Assembly (NCBI RefSeq): GCF_016808335.1
Contig: NC_053150.1
Coordinates: 46,403,607 to 46,467,606 of the forward strand
Direction: 5' to 3'
Origin: Panicum virgatum
Taxonomy: Eukaryota > Streptophyta > Magnoliopsida > Poales > Poaceae
DNA: 64,000 nucleotides
A model generated the notes under the pieces. It was not told the origin of the DNA. It ran no database searches and saw only the letters and a program-made list of their open reading frames with translations. Below, piece by piece: positions 1 to 9,830 of this stretch; within the stretch, counting starts at the first letter, position 1, and the number at the start of each line of letters is the position of its first letter. Made by a program: the position numbers and the translations under genes.

Positions 1-230
1 CCGGGCTCCTTTTTTCCTGGTGGACGCCGGACGCGGCGAGGGGCCACGGCCAGCCCATGCCAGAGGCGCCATTGACTCATCGCCGGCCAGTGCGAGCTCC
101 ACGTCTGGGTACGTCACAAAGCGCACCAAGGTGGGCGCCGGAGGCAGTGAGACGAGGAGAAACGGCCGCGCGAGGAAGAAGCCGTTCCCCGGGCGGTGAT
201 TGGTCGGGCCCGTTGGGGACGGCCGGGACG

Positions 231-265
231 GGGGGTGGACGGTATTTCAATCACCGTCCACCCCC
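231..265. repeat. Perfect 13-bp-stem inverted repeat (hairpin 1, copy 1)
   Basis: The arm GGGGGTGGACGGT (231-243) is followed by a 9-base spacer and its exact reverse complement (253-265). The same hairpin recurs at 30,328-30,362 and 55,431-55,465, with both arms unchanged even in the diverged third copy. Confidence 0.8.
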
Positions 266-410
266 CGGCTCCATTTCCCGATCCAAATCGCGATGAAAAA
301 TTCTGAAAAAAATCCCACACACTGAGCAAGAAATGTCGAAACAACCCACCAAATTTCATTTCCACCCTCGCTTTGTGGAGGGAGAAATTAAATCGAGAAA
401 ATCTGGAGGC

Positions 411-447
411 GGGGTGGACGGACGGTATTTCAAGTACCGTCCACCCC
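411..447. repeat. Inverted repeat (hairpin 2, copy 1)
   Basis: The arms are GGGGTGGACGG and CCGTCCACCCC around a TATTTCAAGTA-like spacer, with a four-base GGAC duplication in the left arm. It is the same motif as hairpin 1, about 180 bp away, so the two are also direct repeats of each other. Confidence 0.7.
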
Positions 448-1016
448 CTTGTGTTCTTGTGTTTCAATTCGTTCGTAGCCAAACCGAGATCCAAAAAATC
501 TGAGAAAATTCATGGAGCCTGGGGGTTCAACGAAGAATCACCGCACCAAGTTTCAGTCCCAGGCTCAATCCATAGCAGGGAAACAGAATTACAGAACTAT
601 GGTGTTCGTTTCTTCTTGTTCAGTCTTTCCTCGCCGTCCCTTTTTCTGAACCTCGCAGATGCATGCAGGTCCCCTGTTCCTCGTTCAGTCACGTCACCTC
701 GGCGTCGTCGCCGAGCCAGATCGCACGCAGAGAAGCTCGCGCTCCATGGTCTCGACTCGAGCGCGAGGGACGACGAGGCATCTGTTCGGGATTCATCCAC
801 ACCGACGGCGACGGGCCGTGGCGCGCGGCGCGGCGTTGGCCGAACACGCCGGGGGCACACAGCTGCAGACAGGCGGCGCCGGTTGGGGGTCTGCCTGTGG
901 CCATGCCCTCTTGTCACGGGAATATTTTCTTCCCATCCGCTCCCTCTGCCGTGCGCCCGTGCGGTCGTCCGTGCGCCCGACACAAACAAGGCCAATAGCC
1001 ATAGAAAAAATCAGAT

Positions 1017-1249
1017 TTTTTTTTTGAAGTTATGGACAGGAGCACTGCCGGATCATATAAGAAGGAGAAGAAAACAAATTCTTATAATAGTTGTGATTAC
1101 ATAAATAACTGAAAAACTCAAACTCTTAAGAAAGGGATACATAAAAGATTAACTGGCCGGTCGGCCCTCGCACGTCTGTCGCCGAACCTCCATTTCTTTC
1201 TTGATGAGGCCTAAAATCCAGTCGCCGGCTGCGAAGTGCCCGTGCGCCT
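1017..1249 (-). mobile_element. 5'-truncated L1-type LINE insertion, copy 1 only
   Basis: The 233-bp insert is flanked by the 11-bp target-site duplication AAAAATCAGAT (1,006-1,016 and 1,250-1,260). It starts on the plus strand with a poly-T run, which is the poly-A tail of a minus-strand element, and its tail-proximal sequence contains GCAGTGCTCCTG, typical of grass L1 3' ends. Copy 2 has the empty site (near 31,113-31,125, single AAAAATCAGAT). A long target-site duplication with a poly-A tail indicates target-primed reverse transcription, so the insertion is younger than the duplication. Confidence 0.8.
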
Positions 1250-1260
1250 AAAAATCAGAT

Positions 1261-1965
1261 ATACGTTCGAGTGTCCGTGGCCTTCGTGAATACGCCGTGC
1301 GGTCGTTCTGCACTTCTGTGCCCTTCTTATTTCTCCATGCAGCCGGTATGCCTTGTTGAATTGTGCTTCAAATTGATATACCAACGATAGCGGTGGAGAC
1401 ATGTGCCGGATGACAAGCAGCGACACACATGAATCATCTGTAGAAAGCAGGTACATCTCAAAATCTTCATCCAATTAGCCGGCTCATTAGTAAGTTTTCC
1501 TTTTCTCTCTTCCAATCTCTCCTAATTATTAACTCGAGCAGAACGCATCAGCTACGCAGTAGACTTTCAGTTGCCACAAAACTTTATTTTATCATGTGTC
1601 ATTAGATTATATTATTAGAGTGCACGGTCGTATTGGCCTATTTAATCTATTTATCTATATTATAAAGATCGAAAACAATTGAAAACGTTTTTTACTCAAA
1701 TCGAACCCACCTTACCCCTCACGTTGAAATCCGTCTGTCAGGATCCAAAAAGGTGAGAGGGGGTGGAGACTCATAAAAACTGGATGATAGAGAATGTTTC
1801 TGCCAAAAATTAATCTTTTTTCTCACTAAATGCGATTCTACCCGCCCGCGTACCCACGCATCAACTGCAACCTTCGCGTACCCGTTCGTGGTCTTCTCCT
1901 TTCGGCTTTCGCTCTCTGTTCCCTGCCATGGTCCTTCTCACCTCCTTCCGCTCGCCGCGCGCCAC
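1261..1965. other. Non-coding stretch with possible Helitron 5' end
   Basis: I see no gene here. At 1,654 the sequence A|TCTATATTATAAAG resembles the 5' terminus of plant Helitrons (TC after A, then an AT-rich start). The equivalent in copy 2 is at 31,515. No matching plus-strand 3' hairpin with CTAG was found downstream, so the element cannot be bounded. The end of the stretch becomes C/T-rich and leads into a GC-rich exon-like region. Confidence 0.35.
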
Positions 1966-2230
1966 TAAGGATGGTAGCGGGGCGGGTTCAGGGCGAATAT
2001 CCACGGATTTCGGGTTTGCGGGTTTCGGGTTCGGGTTTTGATTTTCGCCCGTGGTTTTGCGGGTTCGGATACCCGAAATATTTCGGATTTGGGGCGGGTT
2101 TTAAATTTTACCCACGGAGCTCCACTGGATCTCCAAAACAAACCAGCCCAATAAAAGCCCACTAGCAACTCTAGGTATATAATCCCTTCTCTCCCTCAAC
2201 CCTCACGACCTAACCTCTCCCTCCCCTCAC

Positions 2231-2815
2231 CAGGGTTAAAAAAACCGGCTGGAACCGGTCCGGTTACCGCGGTTACCGGTCTAACCGGCCCGGACCGGTT
2301 CCGGTTCCGGCCGGTTTCAAACCGGCCCAAATTCAAATTTTAAATTTGAATTCCAAAAAATGGAAAAATCTCAAAAAATTCCTAAAAATACTTCAAGGTG
2401 CAACGAATCTAATGGTGTCAAATTTTCTCAAAAATTCGTTCATTTAGTATAGTTTGCGGGGAGTTGAAGTTAAATCAAAAAAGAAAAAGAAAAAAATGGG
2501 CCGGCCCATTAAGGCAAACCGGTCAAACCGGCCGGTAAACCGGTCAAACCGGCCGGTAAACCGGTTGCACGGGAGCTGTTGAATTTGGATTCGAATTCAA
2601 ACCGGTCAAACCGACCGGTAAACCGGTAAAACCGGCCGGTAAACCGGTCAAACCGGCCGGTAAACCGGTCGGAACCGGTTGCACGGGAGTTTTTGAATTT
2701 ATTTGAATTTGGATTTGAATTCAACCGGTTTTCACCGGTTACCGGTCCAACCGGTCCGGTAAACCGGAACCGGTGGCCAGCGGTTTGGGTTAACCGGTCG
2801 GGATAAAAAACCCTG
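2231..2815. mobile_element. Nested hAT-type transposon inside the outer hAT
   Basis: The 585-bp element has CAGGGTT termini in inverted orientation and an exact 8-bp target-site duplication CCCCTCAC (2,223-2,230 and 2,816-2,823). The interior is packed with AACCGGTC, AACCGGCC and GGTAAACC motifs, the dense subterminal transposase-site repeats expected in hAT elements. It has no coding capacity. It entered the outer element, so it is the younger of the two, unless the outer element moved already carrying it. Confidence 0.85.
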
Positions 2816-3191
2816 CCCCTCACACCCATCCCTCCCGGCGGCTGCCCACCCGACCCCACCCACCTGCCGCACCTCCGCCCCCCGCACGGCCGCACGTAGG
2901 CGGGCGAGCGCCCAACGCCCGGAGGCCGCCGGCCGCCGCACCTCCGCCCCCCGCGGCCCGCCCTCCGGCCGCCGGACGGAGGCTGCTCGCGCGGCCGCGC
3001 CCCGCCGGCCGCCGCAAGGAGGGTGCTCGCGCGGCCACGCCCCGCCCGCCGCAGGCCGCATGGAGGTCGTGCCACTGCTGCTCGCACCCATTGCAGCGGC
3101 CTCCGACGAGCTACCTTGCCGGCTGCGCCTCTTCAAGCCACGAATCAAGCATGCCAGCTCGGCCATGAGCGCCTTGTCTCCGGGAATTAAG

Positions 3192-3278
3192 CGGATCTGA
3201 AGCTACTACTGCATCTCAATCGGATCTGAAGCTACTACTGCATCTCAATCGGATCTGAAGCTACTACTACATCTCAAT
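3192..3278. repeat. Three 29-bp tandem repeats
   Basis: The unit starting CGGATCTGAAGCTACTACTG is repeated three times without gaps (3,192-3,220; 3,221-3,249; 3,250-3,278), with one G-to-A change in the third. It lies inside the outer hAT element. Confidence 0.9.
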
Positions 3279-3494
3279 CTCCTTGCTAGAATATTGTTGT
3301 TGCTTGTTTGTAAAAGAATTCGGGTTTCGGATTAACCGTTGGGTTTCGGGTATCCGCGGGTTTGGTTTTGGGTTTGAATTCTCACCCGAATTGAAGTTCG
3401 GGTCGGGTTCGGGTTTTAAGTTCGGATTTCGGTTTTGGATGCCCAAACACTCCACCCGAACCGAACCCGACCCGTTGCCATCCTTACGCGCCAC

Positions 3495-4865
3495 CGCCTC
3501 CTCCCCTCCTCCCGCTTGCCGCGCGCACGCCACCGCCTCCTTGCTCGCCGCCCGCGCGCTCGCCACCGGCTCCTCGCTCGCAGCCCGCACGCACGCCACC
3601 TTCCCTCCTCCCACTCGCCGCGCGCACGCCACCACTGCCCGAGGGTGGCCGCGCACGCGCTCGCCGCCGCCTCCTGGCTCGCCGCCTGTGCGCGCGCCAC
3701 CTCCCTTCCTCCCGCTTGCCGCGCACCACTGCCTCCTCCCCGCTCGCTGCTCGCTTCCCCACCCTCGCCATCGCCCGGGCCTCGCGGCACAGCCCGTTCA
3801 CCATGGCGCTCGCGAGAACCACCATGGCCTCTTGCCCTCTTCCCCTACTCCCGCGGCACGCTGGTCGCGGGCGCGGCGTGGCTCTGCGCTGGGGCCGACA
3901 AGGCAACGTCGCCTGGGATCTCGGCCTCGCTGCGTGCGAGGCTAGGTTGCACGGATACTTCACTGACCTGCCGTACCCGTATCCCGATACGTATCCGATA
4001 CTTCGATACCCCGATACTCCTTCGATACCGTATCGGCAAAGTATCGGAAAATATGAGGAAAAAATAAATAAAATTAATTCCGATACTTCTTCGATACACT
4101 TCGATACCTCTACCGATACTTCGTAGCCCATAACCACTCAGTTTGTAGCCCATCGTCTCAACAGCCCATTTGTGTACATGTGAAGTCCTTAAGTAGTCAT
4201 TTAGGGAGAGCAGCCGATCCTTAACCCTAATCTATTCATACCCCGTAGCACTGTAGCAGGAAACAAACGGTCGGAGTCTCAAAGACGCCTGGCCGGCTGG
4301 CCGCCGCTTCCATCCGACGATCACTGCATCTGTTCTTCAGGTATGTCCAAAATTGCATCTAGGATTGGACTGTAACCTTCGTGACTCCATCAGTCCATCT
4401 CTCCATCTTTATGGCTGAAATCTATATTGTTTTTCAATCTGTTCTAGCGTTCTTGGTCCATTTTCTAGATGGCTAGTGCTGGTGGAAGTTCTCAGTCTCA
4501 CGTCAATGTGGCTAAATGCTATTTGCTATCTCATATTAGTTATTGCTCTTTAGAATTTTATTGCAAGAACAAATTATTATGCTATCTTAAATGTGTTATG
4601 GAACTATGTTTTCTCAAGGTATATCCATTGTCATATTTATTTTTCAGCTTCTATATATACTCGCCGTATCGGCGTATCCTTATTTTTTGAAGATGCCGTA
4701 TCGCTGTGTCGTCGTATCCGTATCGGCGTATCCGTATCCCGTATTGGTGCAACATAGGTGCGAGGACGTCGATGCCGAAGAGGAGACGGACGAGGAGGAT
4801 GAGAACGAGGAGCGGGAGGACGCCGAGCACGAGTCCGAGTCCAGCAACGCCGTGGAGCTCGGAAA
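3495..4865 (+). pseudogene. GC-rich exon-like ORF of unknown function, split by a hAT (copy 1)
   Basis: A GC-rich stretch rich in Ala, Arg, Pro and Ser codons leads to an ATG in good context (near 3,803) followed by a frame beginning MALART. In copy 2 the same frame is uninterrupted and runs into an acidic stretch (EDVDAEEETDEEDENEER). Here it is broken by the 816-bp hAT at 3,942-4,757. The basic, Ser/Ala-rich start followed by an acidic region could be a transit peptide plus linker, but no domain is recognisable. It may be the first exon of a captured or truncated gene, or a spurious frame in GC-rich DNA. Confidence 0.35.
3942..4757 (+). mobile_element. 816-bp hAT deletion derivative, copy 1 only
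   Basis: The termini CTAGGTTGCACGGATAC and CTATGTTGCACCAATACG are inverted, and the 8-bp target-site duplication is GTGCGAGG (3,934-3,941 and 4,758-4,765). Copy 2 has the single empty site near 32,256-32,263. The ends are rich in CGATAC, GTATCC and GTATCGG motifs. The interior looks like the start of a transposase gene: a leader, a possible intron (donor after CTTCAG near 4,340, acceptor TTTCTAG near 4,469), then ATG with MASAGGSSQSH, after which the frame ends in AT-rich sequence. I infer internal deletion of an autonomous element. Confidence 0.85.
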
Positions 4866-5065
4866 TTTCAGGAAGAGTTTGCATAGAAAGTCGTGGCTCT
4901 GGAGCCAGCAACAAGTGCTTTTCTTGGTTTGCTATTTCAGCTGCATTTTGTAGGATTAGAGGCAGTTTCAGGAAGAAGTTACATAAAAGGTCGTGGCTAT
5001 GGATCCGGCAACAGGTGCTTTTCTTGGTTTGCTATTTCTGCTACATTTTGTAGGATTAGAGGCAG
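4866..5065. repeat. Two 100-bp tandem repeats (copy 1)
   Basis: The unit TTTCAGGAAGA...GATTAGAGGCAG (4,866-4,965 and 4,966-5,065) is followed by the start of a third unit. The same array is in copy 2 at 32,365-32,564. Each unit contains an in-frame SWLW..QQVLFLVCYF-like string, but the frames end soon after, so coding is doubtful. It lies between the acidic ORF and the LINE insertion. Confidence 0.85.
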
Positions 5066-5383
5066 TTTCAGGAAGAATTTGCATTGCATCCTAATTATTC
5101 AGCAATGGAAAAGGCTACTTTTGTCTGATTCTTTTGGTTTTGGGATGTCCTCGCTGGTAATTTTTTTACTTTGGAGAATTATTTCTTTTGTCAAAAAGTT
5201 CTCGCCTTTTGGATGTGGACTATGCAAATTCAAGCAAACTATGAGCAGAAAAAGATTAATGGTTATTGCAGACATGCTAGCTTTTGCGAAGTCATATTCT
5301 CTTGCTGAAAAGGGGACAAAACCTAGCTTTTCTCAACATTTTGCTTCCTGCTTCAGTTTCAGAGTTTCTGAGCTGAAAGAATG
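5066..5383. other. Non-coding flank of the LINE (copy 1)
   Basis: I see no gene in this AT-rich stretch. It is the original host sequence that received the LINE, and it ends in the 15-bp target-site duplication TGCAGAGTTCAACAA (5,384-5,398). It is equivalent to 32,565-32,881 in copy 2. Confidence 0.6.
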
Positions 5384-5398
5384 TGCAGAGTTCAACAA

Positions 5399-7048
5399 TT
5401 TTTTTTTTGAGGGGGGCTACGGCCAGCAAAACACCAGCCTGAACAAGTTTTATTAATATGTGAGGTTATACATACAGAATTTACAGCAAAAGAGTATGGG
5501 AGGGAAAAAACTATGTGCAAACTAATTTACATCAAAAGCAGAACACCACTCGTGGAGGTAAGCTTTGTCTGATGGCGATCGCATCCTAATGGACCAGAGG
5601 CGCAGGTCTTGGAGGATGGCCAAACCAGTATCATCAGCTGTGGGGAACAGAGAACTGAAGACAACAGAATTGCGCGCTTTCCAGACATTCCAGAGCACGG
5701 CAGTGATGATGGTGGAGCGAGTTCGCGGGGAGGCTTCATCAGAGAAATATGGCAGGTCCCAGAGTTCTCTGAAAGAAGTCAAGTGCGGAGCAATGTTCCA
5801 GCCAATATAGTTGAGAAGCCCACGGGCAAGGGGACATCGCAGCAGCAGATGATCCTGATCCTCATAAGCGCCGCAATACTGACACAGAGTAGATTCCACA
5901 ATACAGCGGTGGTGGAGCAAGGCAGCAGAGGGCAGCCGGTTGTGATGCACCAGCCAGAGGAAGTGCTTGCATCTCGGGATGGCAGCGTTGGACCAAATGC
6001 AGTCAGCGAATCCATCAATCGGTCGCTGCTCCATATGCCATAAGTAAAAGCCCCAGGAGGAGAAAGGCTGAAGATCAACGCCAATGCCACGACGATCTGG
6101 GACGTGTGGCAGGAGAGGGACATCCGCCAGGGCAAGCAGGATTGCACTCAGCTGCGAGGAGGCCACCGAGGTCAGACGCGGATGCAGAGGAATTATCCAC
6201 TGGTCCTGAAGGTACGCATGAGCAACTGTGATGTTTGGTCTTGGGCAGAAGGAGAGCAGAGCAGGGAACAAGTCGGCGAGTGGCTGTGGTCCAATCCAGT
6301 GATCAAACCAGAAGCTAGTAAACTGACCACTGCCAAGGTGGACTTTGGTGCAGCGTTGGAAATTAGGTATCAGTTGACGCAGAGTAGTCCAAATGGCAGT
6401 GTCCAGGTGATGTGTGTCGCCAAGGTCCCGACCAGCACCATCACCATACATAAGGTGAAACCACTTCTGCCAGTTGGTGGTCGGGGCCTGCAGGAGCTTG
6501 TCAACAAACTTGGACAGGAGGCCCTTATTCTCGAGATCTAGACGCTTAATGCCCAGCCCACCACGAGCACGATCCCAATAGACAAGCTCCCAAGCAGCCT
6601 TGCATTGCCCCCCCCCGAGCAGGTGATGTCGCCCGTCCAGATAAAAGCACGTCTCCTGGCATCAATAGCCTCAATAGTGCCTTTGTGTAGTAGAGTGGAA
6701 CACATTGCATAGACGGCACGAGCACCCAAGACAGCATTGGCAAGAACAGTCCGGCCACTAGGAGAGAGCAGCTTGCCACACCAGCCAGGGATGTAGGACT
6801 CAACAGCAGCAACAAAAGGACGGTGATCAGCGAGACGGAGCTTAGTAGAGTTGAGAGGCAATCCAAGATACGTCTGTGGGAAGGACGAGACTTGGCATCC
6901 AAAAAGCTGGGCCATCTCAGCAGCCGGAGATGGCTCAACCCCAATAGGAACAAAGGTACTTTTATCATAGTTGATATGCAACCCAGTGAAAGAGGAGAAT
7001 TGATCCAGCAGAGCCTTGAGATGTGCCAGTTGATCTGGATCAGCTTTG
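5399..7048 (-). mobile_element. L1-type LINE, 3' part (copy 1)
   Basis: This is the 3' portion of the minus-strand LINE. It starts on the plus strand with the poly-A tail (T10) directly after the target-site duplication at 5,384-5,398. It ends at the CTTTG (7,044-7,048) duplicated by the copia insertion. The rest of the element resumes at 14,360. In copy 2 the whole element is uninterrupted at 32,897-40,286. Confidence 0.9.
5522..7043 (-). pseudogene. LINE ORF2 C-terminal part: end of RT and zinc-binding domain (copy 1)
   Basis: The minus-strand frames continue the LINE reverse transcriptase after the copia insertion. The part with KADPDQLAHLKALLDQFS, YDKSTFVPIG and QTYLGLPL is the palm/thumb region following the YADD motif. 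The 309-residue frame 6,451-5,522 holds WFDHWIG and a zinc-binding reverse-transcriptase motif (CKHFLWLVHHNRLPSAALL, then CQYCG and HLLLRCP, a CxxC-H-C layout), ending in FDVN and stop. Between them, a C-run of nine bases at about 6,608-6,616 (ten in copy 2) marks a frameshift. The protein is dead. Confidence 0.85.
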
Positions 7049-7537
7049 TGTTGGTGATATGCCCAAGAGCCCATCATCACAATACGGTTTAAAGGCCCAA
7101 GTGGATATTGATCCAAGAGGGATTAGGGTTACTAATGGGCCTATGAGATAGAAGCCCATTAGTACGCCCTATATATATGAGGGAGGGGCTAGGGGGGCGA
7201 TGACCTGAGCCGCGCCACCTCCCTAGCCGCCGCCCCTCCCTCTCTCTCGGCCGCCACCCTTGCCGTGCGTGCGGTGCTAGCACACCGACGCCCGGCGTTT
7301 CATCCCCGTACGTGTGGACTCCGTGGAGGCGCTGCTGCGACTGCTGCGCTGATCGGCTGCTGGGATCAAGTACGAGGAGCTCGGTTCGTGGGACGTGATC
7401 GACTACTTCCTCTACATCGACGCGCGACTTTTTCCGCTGCGCTGCGCGTCTAGTGGTAACGATCTATGATCTTCTACTCGCAAGTATCTTGGGTTTATGC
7501 GGTAGTGATGCTAGCGTAGCCTACCCGTTTCCCTACA
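7049..7537 (+). repeat. 5' LTR of the copia element
   Basis: It begins TGTTGGTGATATGCCC and ends TTTCCCTACA, with TG...CA ends. A TATATATA motif near 7,172 and a GC-rich leader follow a promoter-like layout. It has five differences from the 3' LTR. Confidence 0.95.
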
Positions 7538-7538
7538 G

Positions 7539-7550
7539 TGGTATCAGAGC
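7539..7550 (+). promoter_or_regulatory. Primer-binding site (initiator tRNA-Met)
   Basis: TGGTATCAGAGC, one base after the 5' LTR, is complementary to the 3' end of initiator tRNA-Met, the usual primer of plant copia elements. Confidence 0.93.
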
Positions 7551-8972
7551 CATCTTGCGTAGATTTTGGTCTGGATCTTTTGCATATAGGCAATATGTTG
7601 TTGTAGTAGATTGGATCTATTACTTTTGCACGGTTTGATTAGATCAATTGGTCATAAGGGGTTAAAACTGGAGCGAGTTGATTGCGCGGCATATGACAAA
7701 AGATTAGTTTGTATTCTTTCTCTGTTATGCATACGACATGTCCCTACCGGCTGGAATCACCATCGGGACTAACTGTGTGCATAGTCAGCAGATTGAACCA
7801 ACAGATCAAGGTCATGTGTAGATGCAGTCTTCTCAAGTGAAAAGTTTGCACGGTCAAGGTGATTGACCTAGTGAAAATTGAGGCATTATGAATGGCTCGG
7901 ATTTGAGGTGATGCGATCACTCTGATGAGATTTTCATAGGGATTCCATAGATGCGATCTGTGTAATTCCGTGAGGTTTTCAGGCCCCCCGCCCGCTGACC
8001 GGCCAGCGGGACCGCCGTTGCTTTCTCGCTGTAGCGGCTTCCCAAGCGCTATTTTGGTAGAACACGTCGTACGCCTAACTTGTTTTTGCAGGGTGTGATG
8101 TGAATGGTATGGCCTCAATGTCATGTGATGATGTATGTGATGATTTGTGCGGCCTGCGTGTCGCAAGTTAACACAACCGGGTTGAGGTTGCACCATTATT
8201 GTATAACGACCTGCGTGTCGACTTGTGATGTTTGAATCCTCATGTAATTATTTCACTAGCTATTAGATGTAGTAGCTTAGTACCTTTTCATGGAGGTTTC
8301 AATCATGATGGCGATGATGATCACCACAAGACAGGACGGATGGCAATGGAGGTCACCTTGGAGCCATGGCGATGGAGCCCATTGTGATGCAAGAGGCCAT
8401 ACTATTCACAATATAATATGATTATATGCCTGTGATGTTTATTTTCCTGTCATACTATTCTTTCATGCTTTTACATATGGTGGATGCTTTAATCATGATA
8501 GAATAGCTTCCCTCAGAAAAGTTTGAGTTTTTGATGCCTTTTACCAATAGCTGCACCTATAAATTTTGATCGTTGTGTGGTAGGTTTACCAAAGTAGAGT
8601 ACCCTCAGCAATCACTTTTGTATAGGGTGGATGTCGGACATTCACAAGCATAGTATTGGTTTACTCAGCAAAGCTATCAAAACAGTTTTGGGCTTTAAGG
8701 CATAGGGTTGGGGCCGGGGCATTGGATGCCACCCAACAAACAAGAGTCGCATAGAGATGTGATTAGTAATTTGTTACTTACCTGTATCACTACTTTTCTA
8801 GCCGTGATGCTAAAGCTCACTAGAATTTTAGTGATTATGGATCTTGAACTACTATATGTCATTAGAGGGAAGATGACTTTGATATAGTAGGTTGTCTTTT
8901 GTTAAATCAGTTAATGAAAGTCTTTACATAAACTTAGTGCTGAAATCTTGCTTTACTTTAATGTTGTAGATC
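7551..8972 (+). other. Untranslated leader of the copia element
   Basis: About 1.4 kb lies between the primer-binding site and the gag start. I see no supported gene. It probably holds packaging and dimerisation signals, but none can be named from sequence alone. Confidence 0.7.
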
Positions 8973-9830
8973 ATGTCTGCCAGTAACAATTCCGCTTTTA
9001 ATTTGCGTTCTGTTCTTGAGAAAGAAAAGTTGAATGGAACAAACTTTATTGATTGGTACCGCAATCTGAGAATTGTTCTCAGACAAGAGAAAAAGGAGTA
9101 TGTTCTTGAGCAGCCATATCCTGATGATCTCCCTGACAATGCAACTGCTGCTGATCGCAGAGCTTATGAGAAGCACTGCAATGACTCACTTGATGTCAGC
9201 TGTCTGATGCTCGCCACCATGTCCCCTGATCTGCAGAAGCAGTATGAGCATGCAGATGCTCATACCATGATCGAGGGGCTGCGTGGGATGTTTCAGAACC
9301 AAGCCAGGACTGCGAGGTTCAATATCTCAAAGTCCTTGTTTGCGTGCAAGCTGGCAGAAGGTAGCCCAGTCAGTCCTCATGTGATCAAAATGATTGGTTA
9401 CATTGAGACTTTGGATAGACTTGGCTACTGATGTTATTCTCCAGTCGCTCCAGGCGAGCTATGAGCCTTTTATCATGAACTTTCAGATGAATGGCTTGGA
9501 TAAAACATTGAGTGAGTTGCATGGGATGCTAAAAACAGCAGAGGAGAGCATTAAGAAGAATCCGAATCATGTGATGATGATTCAGAAGGGGAACAAAAAG
9601 AGGAAGCGTTGGACGCCTCCTAATCCCAAAGGTAAAGGCAAGGAAAAGAGTTCCGGTGGTGAGTCTTCGGGCTCTAAGCTAAAGCCAGCACCTAAGGCCA
9701 AATCTGGCCCTACTTCTGAAGATGAATGCTTCCACTGTCATGAAAAGGGACATTGGTCTAGGAACTGCAAGAAGTACTTGGAAGAAAAGAAGAAGAAGAA
9801 GGGAAGTGAGACTTCCACTTCAGGTATAAA
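8973..9830 (+). pseudogene. gag: Copia gag (capsid and zinc knuckle), frameshifted
   Basis: It starts MSASNNSAFNLRSVLEKEKL, followed by NGTNFIDWYRNLRIVL, typical of the copia gag N-terminus, and reaches the nucleocapsid zinc knuckle CFHCHEKGHWSRNC (CX2CX4HX4C, 9,727-9,768) after a Lys-rich stretch. The frame breaks near 9,425: IETLDRLG is followed directly by the sequence for LATDVILQSL in another frame. Related gags have about seven more residues here, and TTGGCT at the joint suggests a microhomology deletion. The product would form the particle shell and bind the element RNA. Confidence 0.9.

Larger units (their letters stand above)
1..1005. other. GC-rich non-coding or exon-like segment, copy 1
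   Basis: This segment is a GC-rich island followed by mixed sequence, and it occurs three times in the window (here, 30,098-31,110 and 55,202-56,150). Open frames exist on both strands, the longest at 373-1,104, but none shows a recognisable domain, and indels between copies shift them. It sits just after the 3' flank of the ACA gene in copies 2 and 3, so it may be the promoter and 5' part of a former neighbouring gene. Its clearest structure is the pair of hairpins at 231-265 and 411-447. Confidence 0.5.
1966..3486. mobile_element. Non-autonomous hAT-type transposon, copy 1 only (outer)
   Basis: The 1,521-bp element has terminal inverted repeats, TAAGGATGGTAGCGGGGCGG at the left and the complement of TAAGGATGGCAACGGGTCGG at the right, and an 8-bp target-site duplication CGCGCCAC (1,958-1,965 and 3,487-3,494). 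Copy 2 has one CGCGCCAC, an empty site. Subterminal CGGGTTTCGGGTTCGGG-like repeats suit hAT ends. It encodes no transposase. The interior holds a TATATAA motif near 2,175, a GC-rich leader-like segment (2,816-3,190) and three 29-bp tandem repeats. A second hAT is nested at 2,231-2,815. Confidence 0.85.

Noticed and set aside
373..1104. 243-codon ORF in the GC-rich segment (also 30,482-31,255)
   Set aside because: Small indels between the three copies break the frame, no domain is recognisable, and the frame runs into a transposon in copy 1.
2231..2815. Regularly repeated AACCGGTC motifs, array-like at first sight
   Set aside because: There are no uniform repeats with unique spacers, the DNA is from a plant nucleus, and the motifs are subterminal sites of a hAT element with target-site duplications.
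2509..3087. 192-codon minus-strand ORF with repeated TGLPAGLTGLP
   Set aside because: It runs across the end of the nested hAT and is a translation of AACCGGT-type transposon repeats.
5565..6541. Plus-strand ORFs of 81-145 codons (and equivalents at 33,064-34,040)
   Set aside because: They are antisense shadows of the LINE zinc-binding domain frame.
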